A DNA stretch of 64,000 nt from NCBI GenBank assembly GCA_039090855.1, contig CM077022.1, forward strand, positions 72,998,971 to 73,062,970, written 5' to 3'. Each line of letters starts with the position of its first letter. Position 1 is the stretch's first letter. Origin of the DNA: Macrothele yani (lineage: Eukaryota > Arthropoda > Arachnida > Araneae > Macrothelidae). This document shows, in pieces, positions 11,901 through 22,548 of the stretch. The notes under the pieces were generated by a model. It ran no database searches, had not been told where the DNA came from, and saw nothing but the letters and a program-made list of their open reading frames with translations. The position numbers and the translations under genes are program-made.

Positions 11901-12297
11901 CAGCGTATGTGTATCGTTCGTGATTACAGGCATTCGAGGATCTCCATTGTGAAGACAACGATGTCGAATTTTTAGATTTTCGTGAAAATCTCAGCCAATT
12001 TTGGTTTTATGTCAATAATGGTCATAGCGAAATGTATTGTAAATTAAATTATCTGTCGATTATTTTTATATTTTTTCAAAAAAAGAACTACAAAGGGGAT
12101 AAAAACGGTTTTACATGAAAAATACCAATATTGTAAAAGCCTAAAACTTTTTAAAGCCTTTGGGGGCCACTTTAATATTGTCTGATTGAGCTGAAATTTT
12201 GCATGGAGCATTTTTACGAGGATTGGAACAACTTTGAAGGTTGGGAGATGAAAAATATTTAATTTCGGAAAATCTCATACAACTAAGGGCCACCCTA
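8914..12297 (-). mobile_element. hAT-like DNA transposon with TAGGGTGGCCC ends
   Basis: The element begins TAGGGTGGCCCTTA and ends TAAGGGCCACCCTA, and the inverted similarity extends inward for over 100 bases (AAATTTCAGTTCAATTGGAC at the left, mirrored at the right). Flanks are TTGCACAA (8906-8913) and GTGCACAA (12298-12305), an 8-bp target duplication with one mismatch. A decayed transposase occupies the minus strand. Removing the element restores the surrounding Tc1 reading frame, which confirms the borders. TSD length and protein motifs point to hAT or a relative; the terminus TAGGG instead of CAG is atypical, so another superfamily such as IS3EU is possible. Confidence 0.8.
9360..11572 (-). 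pseudogene. hAT-like transposase, degraded
   Basis: Fragments align in order on the minus strand: an N-terminal piece (11572-11378), a lysine/glutamate-rich piece (about 11250-10950), a long frame from 10658 to about 9876 broken by a single TGA, and a C-terminal piece near 9850-9420. Recognisable motifs are LHWDGKLLP, DTTASNIG (position of the hAT core aspartate), CRHHISELVL (position of the hAT CxxH motif) and RARWMAKAIYAFK (position of the hAT R-W motif). Later come HLWYLSSENAAFVFFDDEV and VVNDVAERGVKLIQEY. I know this motif set from unclassified proteins in cnidarians and arthropods, so the mapping onto hAT is inference. At least four lesions make it inactive. Confidence 0.7.
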
Positions 12298-12305
12298 GTG
12301 CACAA

Positions 12306-12747
12306 GCCTCTCGTCACTACAGGTGGGGCCAGACAATGACTGCAAAGGTGCCTCACTTGCCATTTGCAAACAGAAGAGAGCAGTGTGGAGTGATGAATTG
12401 TGCTACACTTTCTTTCGGATGGACTTATTTGGGTGTTGTGTTTGCCTGTGGAACACTGTCAGGTGGACTGGGGCATTAACCCTACAGTCAAGTTTGGAGG
12501 AGGATCTGTGGTGGTGTGTAGCTGTTTATGGGGAGAAGAACTTGGTTCTTTGGTTGTGGTGCCTTCCAGCCTGACACCCACCAGGTACGAAGACATTCTG
12601 AACAATTCCACGCTACCTATGTTGTGGCAGTACTTCAGCAGAAATTCCTACCTGTTTCAACAAGATCAAGCACCTTGTCACACTGCAAGGCCTGTACAGG
12701 CCTGGTTTGAGAAGGACATCCAAGTATTGGATTGGCTAGCCCAAATT
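12306..12747 (+). pseudogene. Tc1-like transposase, catalytic part
   Basis: Continuation of the transposase begun at 7786. It reads VKFGGGSV, an LVVVPSSL strand, YEDILNNSTLPMLWQYF, FQQDQAPCHTARPVQAWFEK with the second catalytic aspartate, then VLDWLAQIP, where it stops. The DLNPIE motif carrying the catalytic glutamate is absent because the element is truncated at about 12748. Confidence 0.8.
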
Positions 12748-12759
12748 CCCAATATAATC

Positions 12760-13470
12760 ATACATGAGATTCTTCCACGAATTCGCAGAATTCCGCTTTT
12801 TTCGTCATCATTTGGGTCATCCTCGAGATCGATGCAAAACCAAAAAGACATTTTGGGGGTATTAGTTGGAGAAGGGATTTGTTTTCCATCAGGAAGTGAT
12901 ATTTAATCTTTCAGAAACGGAAGTAAAACAGAGAAAAGACTTTCCCCGTTATCATAATGCCTTTTTCTCGCAGTGTTTCTTCTGCCCAGTATTGTTACTA
13001 AGTATAATTTTATTCCATAAGTATTTGTATTTCAGCTTGGAAATGGAGGAAAATTTTCTGAAAACGGAAGTTAGACAGGGCGGAAATTTCCTCTAATTTT
13101 CATGCACGAGATTTTTCGGTGGATTCAAGATATTTTGACGTTTTCATCATTTGTGTCGTACTAGAGATCGATACATAACTGAACAGAATATGGGGGAAGG
13201 TTGTTTTCCATCAGTGGACGGAAGTACAACTTTCGAAATCGGAAGTTAGAATGGAGTGGAAGGTTTCTCTCGTAATCATAATTTTTTTCTTGCAATATAC
13301 TTTTTTCTCAGTATTGTTAAATATAGTTTTATTGAATACATGTGTATTTCAGCTTGAACATGTATGAAAATTTTTTGAAAACGGAGGTCGGACGGTGCGA
13401 AGATTTCGCCCGTAATCGTTACCCCCACCCCTTCGCGTAATGTTTCCTCTAGTGTTGTTAAATGTTAATT
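12760..13470. repeat. Two degenerate tandem units of about 340 bp
   Basis: Unit landmarks recur with a period near 340: CTCGAGATCGATGC near 12821 against ACTAGAGATCGATACA near 13160, and GAAACGGAAGT-like blocks followed by a TAATCATAAT-TTTTTCTTGC-like stretch. The same block (AGTTAGACGGGGTAGAAATT) recurs in the 244-bp tandem pair at 17004-17493, so this is one dispersed repeat family. No coding content recognised. Confidence 0.6.
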
Positions 13471-13818
13471 TTATATTTTGAACAGAGTAGTGTGGTCCAG
13501 TTTAATATTTACATAAATAAATTAATGTGAAGAATTTTGTCTTGCTCATGCTGTGTTTTATTCACACTGTTTCGTCGCGCATTCCGATTTTTTACCCAGT
13601 TAAAAAGTTCAGCTTTTTTTTTTTTTTTTTTTATTCGTCAGTCTCATGTATGTATAATCCAATAAAACATCTGCAGGGCTAGCTGGAATGCTGAATTCGA
13701 TCTCTGCTGATAAGACATTCCTCTAAGACAGCTGTGGCAGAAGCTTTGCTGGAAGAATTGAGGAAAATTCTGGTACCTATCAGCATGTTGTGGAAAGCAT
13801 ACCTTAGAAGGGTTCCTT

Positions 13819-13884
<66 letters not shown>

Positions 13885-15294
13885 CTCAAGAATTTAGATA
13901 TGCCAGTGAAAACTAAAACAGCAGGAAAAGGTAATATTTTTAGAGTTTTGAATGGTAAAAATGGAAACTAACAGTGGAATCAAATATGTAATAAAAAATG
14001 TAGAAAAAACTGGCAGGTACACAAATGGAAAAAGGCTGACTCTTGTTTAGACAATGAGCTCAATTACTTGGTATTATTTTTAGGCATAAAATTTTAATAA
14101 GTTTACTTAGTGAAAAAAATTTAAATCAATGCTTGACAAAGTAAACCAATCTAGAATTTGAACGAAACCAAGGTCCTGGCGAATGCCCAGTGATAGACAT
14201 AAGGATTTCAGAAAATATTGGCAGCCGTCACCTGTGGCTTTTTCAAGGGCTGACACAAATCACAACTGTCACATTTCTACACAGACCAAACAAGTCAGAG
14301 TTTCTGCTATATTGAATTTGCATAGATTCCCAATTAATTAAACTAAACCATCAAACATTACAATAAGGTGCTAATTGTAGGGAAGTTAGCCAATTAAATA
14401 CATGCTTTAGCACCCAGAAAACCAATTAGAAAACTTCCTCATAAAAGAAAAGCTAAATTTTAAAATTTAAAAGAAAATTAAGAATTTAGAGATTTTTTAC
14501 AAGAAAATAAATTTCGACATATGCAAACCCAATATTCCAAGTATGACTCACACACATCCTTAATAAAGAGGTTTAAATTACCTTGTTAAAATTTGATGAC
14601 CATTGTAGACATCTAGCATGTTAGACTAAATACTACAAATGTTTTTCGTAGTTGTTACATTGATGGAATTCATAGAGCATACATGATCATTGACTGCTCT
14701 CTTTTTGTTACTAATTTTAATGTGGTGATACCAGGAAAAAATCTACCAAAGTTTAAAGAACAATACTCAGTTCATCTGAAAGCATATTTAATTTTTGGTT
14801 GTGTTAAATATACAATTCATAACCTCAAGATTTTACTCAGGAAATACATTCCTTTCTGGTATATCCAGTACATTGTGATCCCTCATTTGCTGCTGTTTTT
14901 GTTCTGAATCATTTCCCCTAACACACAAATAAGGCATTTAACAGTTTTGTGTTTCCATAAAGTCAATATTGAGGTAAATTTAATAACTGATTTTTTTCCA
15001 TTCATATATGTTTTCACATATCTCTTTCATAAACATATTCTAGAACTAATCTTTGTGAAGCTATTATAACTAAGCTTCTGTTATGTTTGTAAAACTAATT
15101 ATGTAGATGTTTGCTATTTTTATGCATCACACATGCTTATTATTATCTCACTTTTTTGTAATTCATATTTTGTTTATCCCCAATGGAGTGCTGTTTTGCA
15201 TTTTTTATGACATGCAAACTATGTGCTGATGTTTTGTATATGAATGAAGCAGATTGTCCATTAAGTTAATGTTCCTTTATATTCCCATTTTTAG
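13471..15294. other. Intron 1 remainder
   Basis: AT-rich intron with a poly-T run (13613-13632) and the microsatellite listed separately. A stretch near 14200-14420 has weak similarity to the arm and spacer of the 2301-4815 inverted repeat (GGCTTTTTCAAGG, CACATTTCTACACAGACC). No gene seen. Confidence 0.5.
13826..13882. repeat. (TA)n microsatellite
   Basis: About 57 bases of uninterrupted alternating T and A. Confidence 0.97.
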
Positions 15295-15373
15295 GCAAGG
15301 ACATACCTACAGTCACTACCAAAGAAGCCAAAAGTTCCTTGGGCAAACCTTTACCCTAGTGCTAACAGTCATG
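15295..15373 (+). CDS. MAPK1/rl-like: ERK-type MAP kinase, internal coding exon
   Basis: A 79-bp exon after TTCCCATTTTTAG and before GTAAAT. It reads ARTYLQSLPKKPKVPWANLY then PSANSH, and ends on the first base of the next codon. ERK2 has [20 protein letters not shown] at the same place, C-lobe subdomain X to XI. Phase 0 at the left joins the AAG of the exon at 5210; phase 1 at the right joins the exon at 31838, which starts with CA and completes alanine. The upstream intron is 10,005 bp. Confidence 0.95.
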
Positions 15374-17003
15374 GTAAATTAACATTTATTCTAAACTTGC
15401 TGCTGATTGATTTATACTTGTACTGTAATGGCACCATATAATTTTTGTTTCATCTTTTACACTACTCAGAATCACTGGTATCTATGTCTGTATTTCTGCT
15501 TTTGGAAGATGGGGAAGATGCTCACATTTTTTACGAAATGTTACAGGATATTGGTGAGAGCACTATACCTCTTCCAATGTAGTGTGACACCTCAGAATTG
15601 CACCTGCTTAAATTTTCAAATCCAAACATATATTTTGTTTTACATCATGGTGGATAGTTTTTCTCCACCACTAAAAAGATATATGCATTGAAATCATGTT
15701 GAACTGACTGAAGCAGTTCAGTGCTGACATACACCAAAGGTTATCTGCATCCATGGAAGGATATGTTAAGCGTTAGATTGAGTATTGTTCACTCTTGAGT
15801 GGCTACCACCAAACAAAATCCATATTATCTGTTGTCATTGACTTGACTATTTGAAGGTTGCTTCAGAGTGAATTTTCCCCATCTGGTCATTCAAATGACA
15901 GGGTTCCCACGCCACCTGGAAAACCGGGAATTCTCAGGGAATTTGAAAATTGTTCCAAAAATCAGGGAAAACTCAGGGAAAATCGTGTTTTTCCGTAAAA
16001 ATCAGGGAATTTCTTATCAGGGAACTGAAAAGTCAGGGAATTTTTTATTTTGCCAAAAAAATATTTTCTTTCAGACTTTTGTAGAATATATTTCTGTATT
16101 GCTAAGTTTTAAAATAATTCCGAGTTGTTTTATACTTCGAGGCAACCCACCCACCGATTAAAGTGCAGCTGTGCTGGGGAGTGCGTCTCTTCGCGGTTTC
16201 CCCATCTCCAGATGCTCTAAACTACAAGCGAACAAACGGACACGTCAAAGCGTGAGAGAAAGCCATTAATCACACCCCCATTTCGCAGGCTCTTATCTGC
16301 TGCGTTCGCGCAGAGGCAGTCACTTGTTCCTAAGTTGGTGTCCTGGTTCTCTGTGTAGACTGGGAAAAAAATTATGAAAAAGCTATTTCCTCAATTTTTT
16401 AAATAACCGACTGAAATTTTTACAGTGGACAAGATATATGAAAATAACGTTCCATTTTAAATTTCGCCGAAATTCATCGGAAACTTTAGAAGTTGCGCTT
16501 TTTTTTTCCCCCTTTCCTTTTGCATGTTTCACTTGTGTTTTATCAAACCGTACAAAAACATTTTATTTTGCCGGATGTTGGTTATCCTATTAAGATTCGT
16601 TGTTTTACGGCCGGAAAGAGATTTTTCTTGATTCTGTCTTATTTCTATTTCATAATGCATGAAGAAATTAATTTATAGCTATTTTGGCGATATTCCGATT
16701 ACTGCAAGAGCTGGCTGGTTGCGAAAAATAGGGTAGTCCGACGCTCGGAACCATAGATTTTCACATCTGGGTCATTCCACGCAAAATCGTCAGATATTGA
16801 AATAATTTTCCACCAACACATCTCTGATTCTTACAGGTAGCTGCTTCCAAATTATAAAAAACCCCTAAAAGTTTAAACTTTTTTTTGTTTCTGATAGATT
16901 AGAAGATATTATTTTTGAATTTTTGTGCATAATGGAACCGTTTTCCGTAAAAACGCAAATATCTCCATTATTTAGAATAAGAAATATAAAATTCATCATT
17001 CTC

Positions 17004-17493
17004 TCGTAATTTTTCCTAAGGTTTCAGCTTATACATAGGGAAAAAAAATTTGCGAGAACAAAAGTTAGACGGGGTAGAAATTTTCTTGTAATCGTAAATT
17101 CTTTTTCTTGCGTTGCTGCACCTCACAAGAGTTGCATAAATTATTCATTTCACATCTTTACCCTCACATTGCCGAAAAAAATATAAAAAATCTACCTAGT
17201 TACTACTGATTTAAATGTTTGCCGTACTTGCTCTATTGGTTTCAAGTTCGTAATTTTTCCTAAGGTTTCAGCTTATACATAGGGAAAAAAAATTTGCGAG
17301 AACAAAAGTTAGACGGGGTAGAAATTTTCTTGTAATCGTAAATTCTTTTTCTTGCGTTGCTGCACCTCACAAGAGTTGCATAAATTATTCATTTCACATC
17401 TTTACCCTCACATTGCCGAAAAAAAATATAAAAAATCTACCTAGTTACTACTGATTTAAATGTTTGCCGTACTTGCTCTATTGGTTTCAAGTT
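17004..17493. repeat. Near-identical tandem duplication, period 244
   Basis: Two copies, 17004-17247 and 17248-17493, differ by about one base in an A-run and a base at the end. Each contains the AGTTAGACGGGGTAGAAATT block of the dispersed repeat also seen at 12760-13470. The near-identity, in contrast with the decayed surroundings, indicates a recent duplication or an assembly artefact. Confidence 0.9.
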
Positions 17494-17670
17494 TGTCAGT
17501 GCAGGCGCTAAAGCTTCTGTCTCCGTTTTGGATGACGTTATTTGTGGGGAGTTACTGCAAATGACCTGAGTGGGCTCCAGACCTTTCTCGCACTTTGCCT
17601 GATCAACATCGCACAAAAATGTTTTGCCCTTCGTAAAGATATTGTTAAGTATAAACATGCCACTCGCCAC
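17437..17670 (-). CDS. Unrecognised short open frame
   Basis: A 77-codon frame overlapping the second tandem copy. It reads as plausible protein (FTKGKTFLCDVDQAKCEKGL, ICSNSPQITSSKTETEALAP) and is cysteine-containing and low in simple sequence, so it may be a piece of the outer hAT transposase or another element protein. I do not recognise a family. It has no assigned partner frame. Confidence 0.25.
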   Translation of the reverse strand: MASGMFILNNIFTKGKTFLCDVDQAKCEKGLEPTQVICSNSPQITSSKTETEALAPALTNLKPIEQVRQTFKSVVTR

Positions 17671-18357
17671 AGGATGAAAAATTATGTTGAAAAAAGTGTT
17701 AGGAGGATTTTATGAGCACACATGCACACAAAACTTCCTCTAATTGTTTCCCGTACAAGTAATTTGACGTAGCGTGGAAATGAACTGTGACCTGCGAGAA
17801 AAGTTCAGTACTAATGTTTGTGTCACAAACGTAGCCAATCAATTTTAAGACTTCCGCATTTTGGAAGTACTTGTATGAATTGTAGCCTCTCAGGCAAAAT
17901 GGTATTCCGTATTAACTGTTAGTTTTCTCCACTTGTTGCTTCCATTATTTTTCTTTATCCAGGGTTTAATTATTTTTTTTTTTTTTGCCGTTATGGCATT
18001 AGGATCTCTGTGTGCCAGCTTATTGGTTATGAAATTTAACAGCACAATGTCTAAATATCCTATGCTGCGTTATTTAGAAGCAAATAGCAGAGGTGCCAAC
18101 TATTACGAATTGCCCGTAATTATTACGGTTTCGACTGTCAGATTACGGAATTAGGGGCAGGTTGGAAGAATTACGGATTTCAGTGTGTTTTGGAGAATCT
18201 CAATTTTGTATCCTTTTTCGTTAAACCCTTTTAGTGCGACGCTGCCGATTTGTCGGCCTTCGATTTTGATCCGCATATTTTCCGAATCAGACTGCAGATT
18301 TCGGCGTCTCAATGATCATATCATTTATCAATCAGATCGTTTTGAAATGGAATGTCC

Positions 18358-18570
18358 CGCAGTGGTCTAAGCGATGGGCTCTGATCATTCGTCTGTAAGG
18401 GGTCCGGGTTCGAATCCCGTTGAGGCATGGATGCTGTGTTTGTCTTAAGGCACTGGCTTTCTCCCTTCCCAGGAGCCAGTGACCCTAAATTAGGGACGGG
18501 CGACTGCTTATAGCCCATTGAGTTGCTCACGGTGGTCGTTAAACCTCTAATCAAAAAAAAAAAAAAAAAA
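18358..18570 (+). mobile_element. tRNA-derived SINE (family 1), copy 1
   Basis: The body starts CGCAGTGGTCTAAGCGATGG (pol III A-box-like) and has GGGTTCGAATCCCG (B box), a unique domain with CCCTAAATTAGGGACGGGCG, GTGGTCGTTAAACCTCTAAT and a poly-A tail. A 13-bp target duplication AAATGGAATGTCC lies on both sides (18345-18357 and 18571-18583). The 5' GCCGCCCCGGTGG seen in other copies is missing. An apparent minus-strand ORF here is SINE sequence. Confidence 0.92.
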
Positions 18571-18589
18571 AAATGGAATGTCCATGAAT

Positions 18590-19840
18590 CATATCGTCAA
18601 ACAGCGATATTATCGGAAGAATGGTACCGTAATTTTCTTCGTATAATCCGCGAATTATATGTTAAAAAAGTTAAAATTATAGGTTTTGCGGATTATACAC
18701 CGATGCGGTTAGTACGCCGATTTAAAAAAAAAAAAAAAAAAATTACAACCTTCCGATTTAAAAAATATGCAGCGTGATTGTGCAGGGAAGGATGTAATAA
18801 TTGGAAAAGGAACTCCCTCGGAAGAATTTTCCTCAGTTCAGGACTTTGTACGGAGCGGGGAGGAGGGGGAGGAATGTCGTAACGAAAGATCGGGAAAGTT
18901 GTGGGGAGGGATGACAGGGGTCATTTTGATATCGTTGAGGAGAGCTCTGACTGTCGTGCCGGCTCTGTTTTTGGCAAAAAGCTAAAGAAGTACGCTCAGC
19001 ACTTGCTGCACGAACCTATGCGTTTCTCCTTTCGGATTTCATGTGCGCGACCTTGTGTCTAGTTTGCTTTCGTTGTTTTGGCGAACGTCGTTGCTGCTGT
19101 TTTCCTTCATTGCTAATCATGATATCTCTGAAAAGGAAACGTTTTAGTTACTCTGCCGAATTTAAGCTTGAAGTGGTGGACAGAATTGAGGATATAATCG
19201 TGTCACTGCGCGATAGTTTTGAGGTCAGAACACAATCGTGCAGCAACATACGGAAAGCCTCTGTGTCGCGATCTAAAACGTAAACAAATCCGTCGGTTTA
19301 TTCCGCGGGAGAATTCACGGGTTTTTTATTGGCCCGCGTATAAGACGATCTCTCAACTCTGAAAGCAGGAATTCCTCCAAAAACTTTCGACTTATACGCG
19401 AGTACATACGGTATTTCTACGACTTGTTCTGTATCAGCCTTTCGTCATTGGCAAGGTGTAATGCAATACTCTGGAGCTGCATCGGCGTGATCTATGGATG
19501 CCACACCCTTTATCTGTCCGGAGATATAAAACAGTTACCTTTAAAAATGAATTTCTTCATTTAATAAAATCGTTTTTTTTTCCCTCTCTTACTTCTTCGG
19601 ACTCATTATGTGTTTCTGGAACGTGGAAAGAGCGATGTATTTATTTATTTATGTGACCGACTTTTCTGTCGGAAATTCCACTTCTGGTTCAACATCTATG
19701 ATGTGCGGATTATACGGCGATTTTTATTTTATGAGTGTCACAGTCTGCGGATTATATGAAGGATTTTTTTTTTTTTTAATATGAATTTCGTGGTCTGCGG
19801 ATAATACGACTAAAATTACAGGTAATATGCCGTAAGTGTC
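18590..19840 (+). mobile_element. Tigger/pogo-type element fragment
   Basis: Contains the start of a Tigger-like transposase at 19119 and, at 19690-19830, two internal repeats of a CTGCGGATTATA / GGTCTGCGGATAATACG motif with GAATTTCGTG beside it. The complement of this motif recurs several times at 30310-30560. Borders are uncertain. Confidence 0.45.
19119..19283 (+). pseudogene. Tigger/CENP-B-like transposase, N-terminal stub
   Basis: The frame reads MISLKRKRFSYSAEFKLEVV followed by DRIED. This resembles the start of the DNA-binding domain in pogo/Tigger transposases of the KRKRxSYTAEFKLxVV type. The frame loses similarity after about 30 residues and ends at 19283, so only the first helix-turn-helix start survives. 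It would have bound the element ends; it is not functional. Confidence 0.6.
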
Positions 19841-20309
19841 ATCGTAAAAGAGTTTGCGCTTGCTATTGGTTCCCCAAGCACTTTTCCGTGTGACGGGAGA
19901 AAGGTGACTTTAGCCAAAACTTTTCCAGCTGCAGTTGAGGCAGTGCTGTTCACTTTGCATTGTTGGTGAATTATAAGACGTCGTACTGTCGGAAATCACT
20001 TTTTCGAGCCCCGTTCGAAGTGCAATAACGATCAACTCGTCGCAACCCGTGGTCCCGTGATGACGGATGTTTATATTTCTTGCGGACTTTCGCCGCGCGG
20101 GAGAACGAAGTGCGGTGTTTTATTACTAGAAGCTCTTCACATTATTCATTTCTTTTTCCCAAACAAACAGACACAATCGCAAAACTCCGTGAATTACGAA
20201 TCCCCATCTTTTTCCAAACTAGTGTTAGCAGAGGATGATTTTATTGACAGCTTGTTCCTCAGACTAGGAGACGTGCTTTTTCCCACTGCGTGAAATTGTT
20301 TTCTAAGGT

Positions 20310-20760
20310 TATTTGAAGTGGCTTGTAGTGAGAGTGAAAGTTTGCCAAGTGATGGTGATGATTTTGAATCATCTGAGAGTGATATTGGCCTAGCAACATC
20401 AAGCCAAAAAAACTAGCCACCGTGCCACGCACACCTTATCTTCTTCAGAGGGTGAAGATCTTCTTAGTGAATCTTCAGATCATGAAAGTTCTGAAAGTGA
20501 ATGGGAGGATGTTAATAGAGAGAAGTGATGAACAACCTCAGCATCTTTTTATTAACATGAAATGCAGAGGCCCAAACATGCTCCCGCAACTGATGTGGCA
20601 CCTATTGCATATTTTTTACTTGTTTTTTACCAATTTCATCCTTGGAATTATCGTTTCTGAAACAAATAAATATGCAAAGAGGTTTCTCCAGGAACATCCA
20701 AATCTTGAGCAAGGAAATGGAAAATGTTACAAATGCTGAAATAAAGGTTTCCTTGCGTGC
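20310..20760 (+). pseudogene. piggyBac-like transposase, N-terminal fragment
   Basis: An acidic serine-rich stretch (SESESLPSDGDDFESSESD, about 20328-20385) precedes, with frameshifts, a block reading FYLFFTNFILGIIVSETNKY then AKRFLQEHP (about 20617-20702). piggyBac transposases have an acidic N-terminus followed by a helical domain with a similar (V/I)xETNRYA motif. The DDD catalytic core is absent. The fragment abuts the hAT transposase piece that starts near 20795. Confidence 0.55.
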
Positions 20761-20794
20761 CTTCTAATATGAGAGTAATCAGTAGCCCATGTAG

Positions 20795-21353
20795 GACGAG
20801 ATGATTGCCAAAGGCATATCCAGTCAAAACAAACACCAGGATTGTGTAAAATTAAAGACTCGATCAAAGCCTTTGGATAATTTTTTTGCAAAAAAGAATG
20901 AAAATAGCGTGATAAACGCTGAATTGCTGTTTACTACAATCGTTGTGGAGCATAACCTACCTATAGCAAGCTGTGATCATGCTGGTCGCTTCTTTCATGC
21001 CATGTTCTCAGACTGATATTGATGAAGCTGGATATCCTTGAGCAGATGTGGCATGGAATGAAATATCTAAGACAAAGGATTCATCTGGCCTTCCCAAGTA
21101 TTCCACATTGCCTAAACTAATGTTGGTAATATTGACTATCCCTCACAGCAATTCCTCTACGTATAGAATATTTAGTATAGTAAGGAAATACCTCATGTAC
21201 TTTTGCCCAACAATGAGCACCAAAACATTAAGTGCCCTTCTTGTACAGAAAAGTAAAGCATTTTCCTCAGGTGAGCTATGTTATAAAAAGTTTTCTGAAA
21301 AAGAATATACCACTGCAAAACAAGCAACAAGGGAGTTTTTATGTCAGCAATGA
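20795..21353 (+). pseudogene. hAT transposase with the catalytic core deleted
   Basis: The first part (to 21016) reads KPLDNFFAKKNENSVINAEL and FTTIVVEHNLPIASCDHAG, then FFHAMFSD. This is the region just before the RNase-H-like core of hAT transposases. The second part (21048-21353) reads LPKLMLVILTIPHSNSSTYR then IFSIVRK, and MSTKTLSALLVQKS, which is the C-terminal dimerisation domain. Roughly 350-400 residues carrying the DDE residues and insertion domain are missing between them. The break falls right after MFSD, a point also present in the hAT frame at 63300. This is a classic internally deleted derivative. Confidence 0.75.
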
Positions 21354-22341
21354 CATGAGGTAAGTACAATATTGATAATTTAATTTCATATTTTTTTTGT
21401 GAGGATAGTGTAAACATGCAAAGTTATTACATATTTCATGCATTAATTTCTCATGAAATACCCATTCCACGCGTTAACGGCATATGGTGATTACCGATAG
21501 GCACCTCATACAAGTATTACAGGTTACACAGTAATACAATAATATTGTCCTTAACTTTTTAATAAAAAAAATGGTGTGTTACATTACTGAAAGTTTGTGT
21601 TACATTATTGAAACATTACTGAAAAATCCCCTATTTATTACTGATATGTTCTGCTAGAGGTTGGCACCTCTGAAATAGCATAGATTCGATGTTCTCATAG
21701 CCAAGTGCAAGAACTAACTTTAGCTAAAATAATTACAATTTTGATTTTTAAATGTCAGCCGTATTTTCCCTGATTGCTAGAATTGTTGGGGTGGTACTGG
21801 CACACGTTTTTCCTCAGATGCAGAAATGCTGTCATGATTTTCGTTCTCTCTCTCTTCTTTTTTTTTTTATTTTTTAATAGCTGTTTTAGTTTGCTTTGTC
21901 TTTAAAGATTCTAAGTGAATTCCAATAGAAAATACAAATTGTTAGATCGATTTGATAGAACCGCTCTAACAAAATGTTAAGAGAGACTGTCAGACACTCT
22001 CCATTTTATCATTCCCATTAGACTTCAATTTCAGCAAAAGTTTCCGTGTTCTTTAATATTTATGTAAAATAAGCACTTAAAGGATTTAAAGCTTCAGCAT
22101 TGTATCATTTAACGGCAATTTATTCTCTTCAGTCACATTCTCCCAGCTTGCATTTTTAAACCTAACTGGAACTCTAAATGTTGTGAATCGTTTAAAATGT
22201 TATTTATATACTTGTGTGCACTTAAAATACAGATAAACCAGTTATATAATTTCACCTAATCGATTGAAATATTTCATTATATGTAGAATTTAAATTAAGT
22301 CTTTGTTCACATATTCTTGAAAACATGTAAATACATGGTTT

Positions 22342-22548
22342 GCCACCTCGGTGGTGCAGTGGTCTAAGCTCTGGCTTCTGACTATTCGTCCAAGTGAGCC
22401 TGGATTCAAGTCCCAGATGAGGTATGGGTGGTGTGTTTATCTTACGGCACTGGCTCTCCTTCTTCGTGAAGCCAATGGTCCTAAATTAGGGATGGACGGA
22501 TATAGCCCAACAAGTTGCTTATGGTAGTCGTTAAACCTGAAACAAAAA
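22342..22548 (+). mobile_element. tRNA-derived SINE (family 1), copy 2
   Basis: Starts GCCACCTCGGTGGTGCAGTG, keeps GTCTAAGCTCTGGCTTCTG, a decayed B box (GGATTCAAGTCCC), the CCCTAAATTAGGGATGG domain and GTCGTTAAACC, then a short A-rich tail. It is more diverged than copies 1 and 3. Confidence 0.85.

Larger units (their letters stand above)
7637..12748 (+). mobile_element. Tc1-like element, interrupted and truncated
   Basis: A Tc1-type terminus (ATAGACAAAAGTATTCGGAC) opens at about 7637. The N-terminal transposase part is at 7786-8102 and the catalytic part at about 12306-12747. Between them lie an unclassified segment (8103-8880, with a poly-A run at 8518-8540) and a 3.4-kb hAT-like element (8914-12297). 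The reading frame resumes across the inserted element when it is removed (LHKPLVTT around the junction). The right terminus is missing: homology stops at about 12748, where an unrelated repeat begins. Confidence 0.8.
18088..21672 (+). mobile_element. hAT element, internally deleted, with later insertions
   Basis: A perfect 13-bp terminal repeat, CAGAGGTGCCAAC at 18088 and GTTGGCACCTCTG ending at 21672, is flanked by AAATAG on both sides (18082-18087, 21673-21678). Short motifs ATTACGG on the left and ATTACTGA on the right are repeated just inside the ends, typical of subterminal transposase-binding repeats. Inside are a SINE (18358-18570), a Tigger-type fragment (19119-19283), a piggyBac-like fragment (20310-20760) and the two ends of a hAT transposase (20795-21353). 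Confidence 0.8.

Noticed and set aside
13734..13916. Open frame with a long isoleucine/tyrosine run
   Set aside because: Translation of the (TA)n microsatellite.
17004..17493. CRISPR-like array
   Set aside because: Only two long units, no short regular repeats with unique spacers, and the genome is eukaryotic.
18358..18440. Possible functional tRNA gene
   Set aside because: The tRNA-like head lacks a full cloverleaf and continues into a SINE body with poly-A and target duplication.
18321..18554. Minus-strand open frame, also found at 32574-32822
   Set aside because: Translation of the tRNA-derived SINE; its repetition follows the SINE copies.
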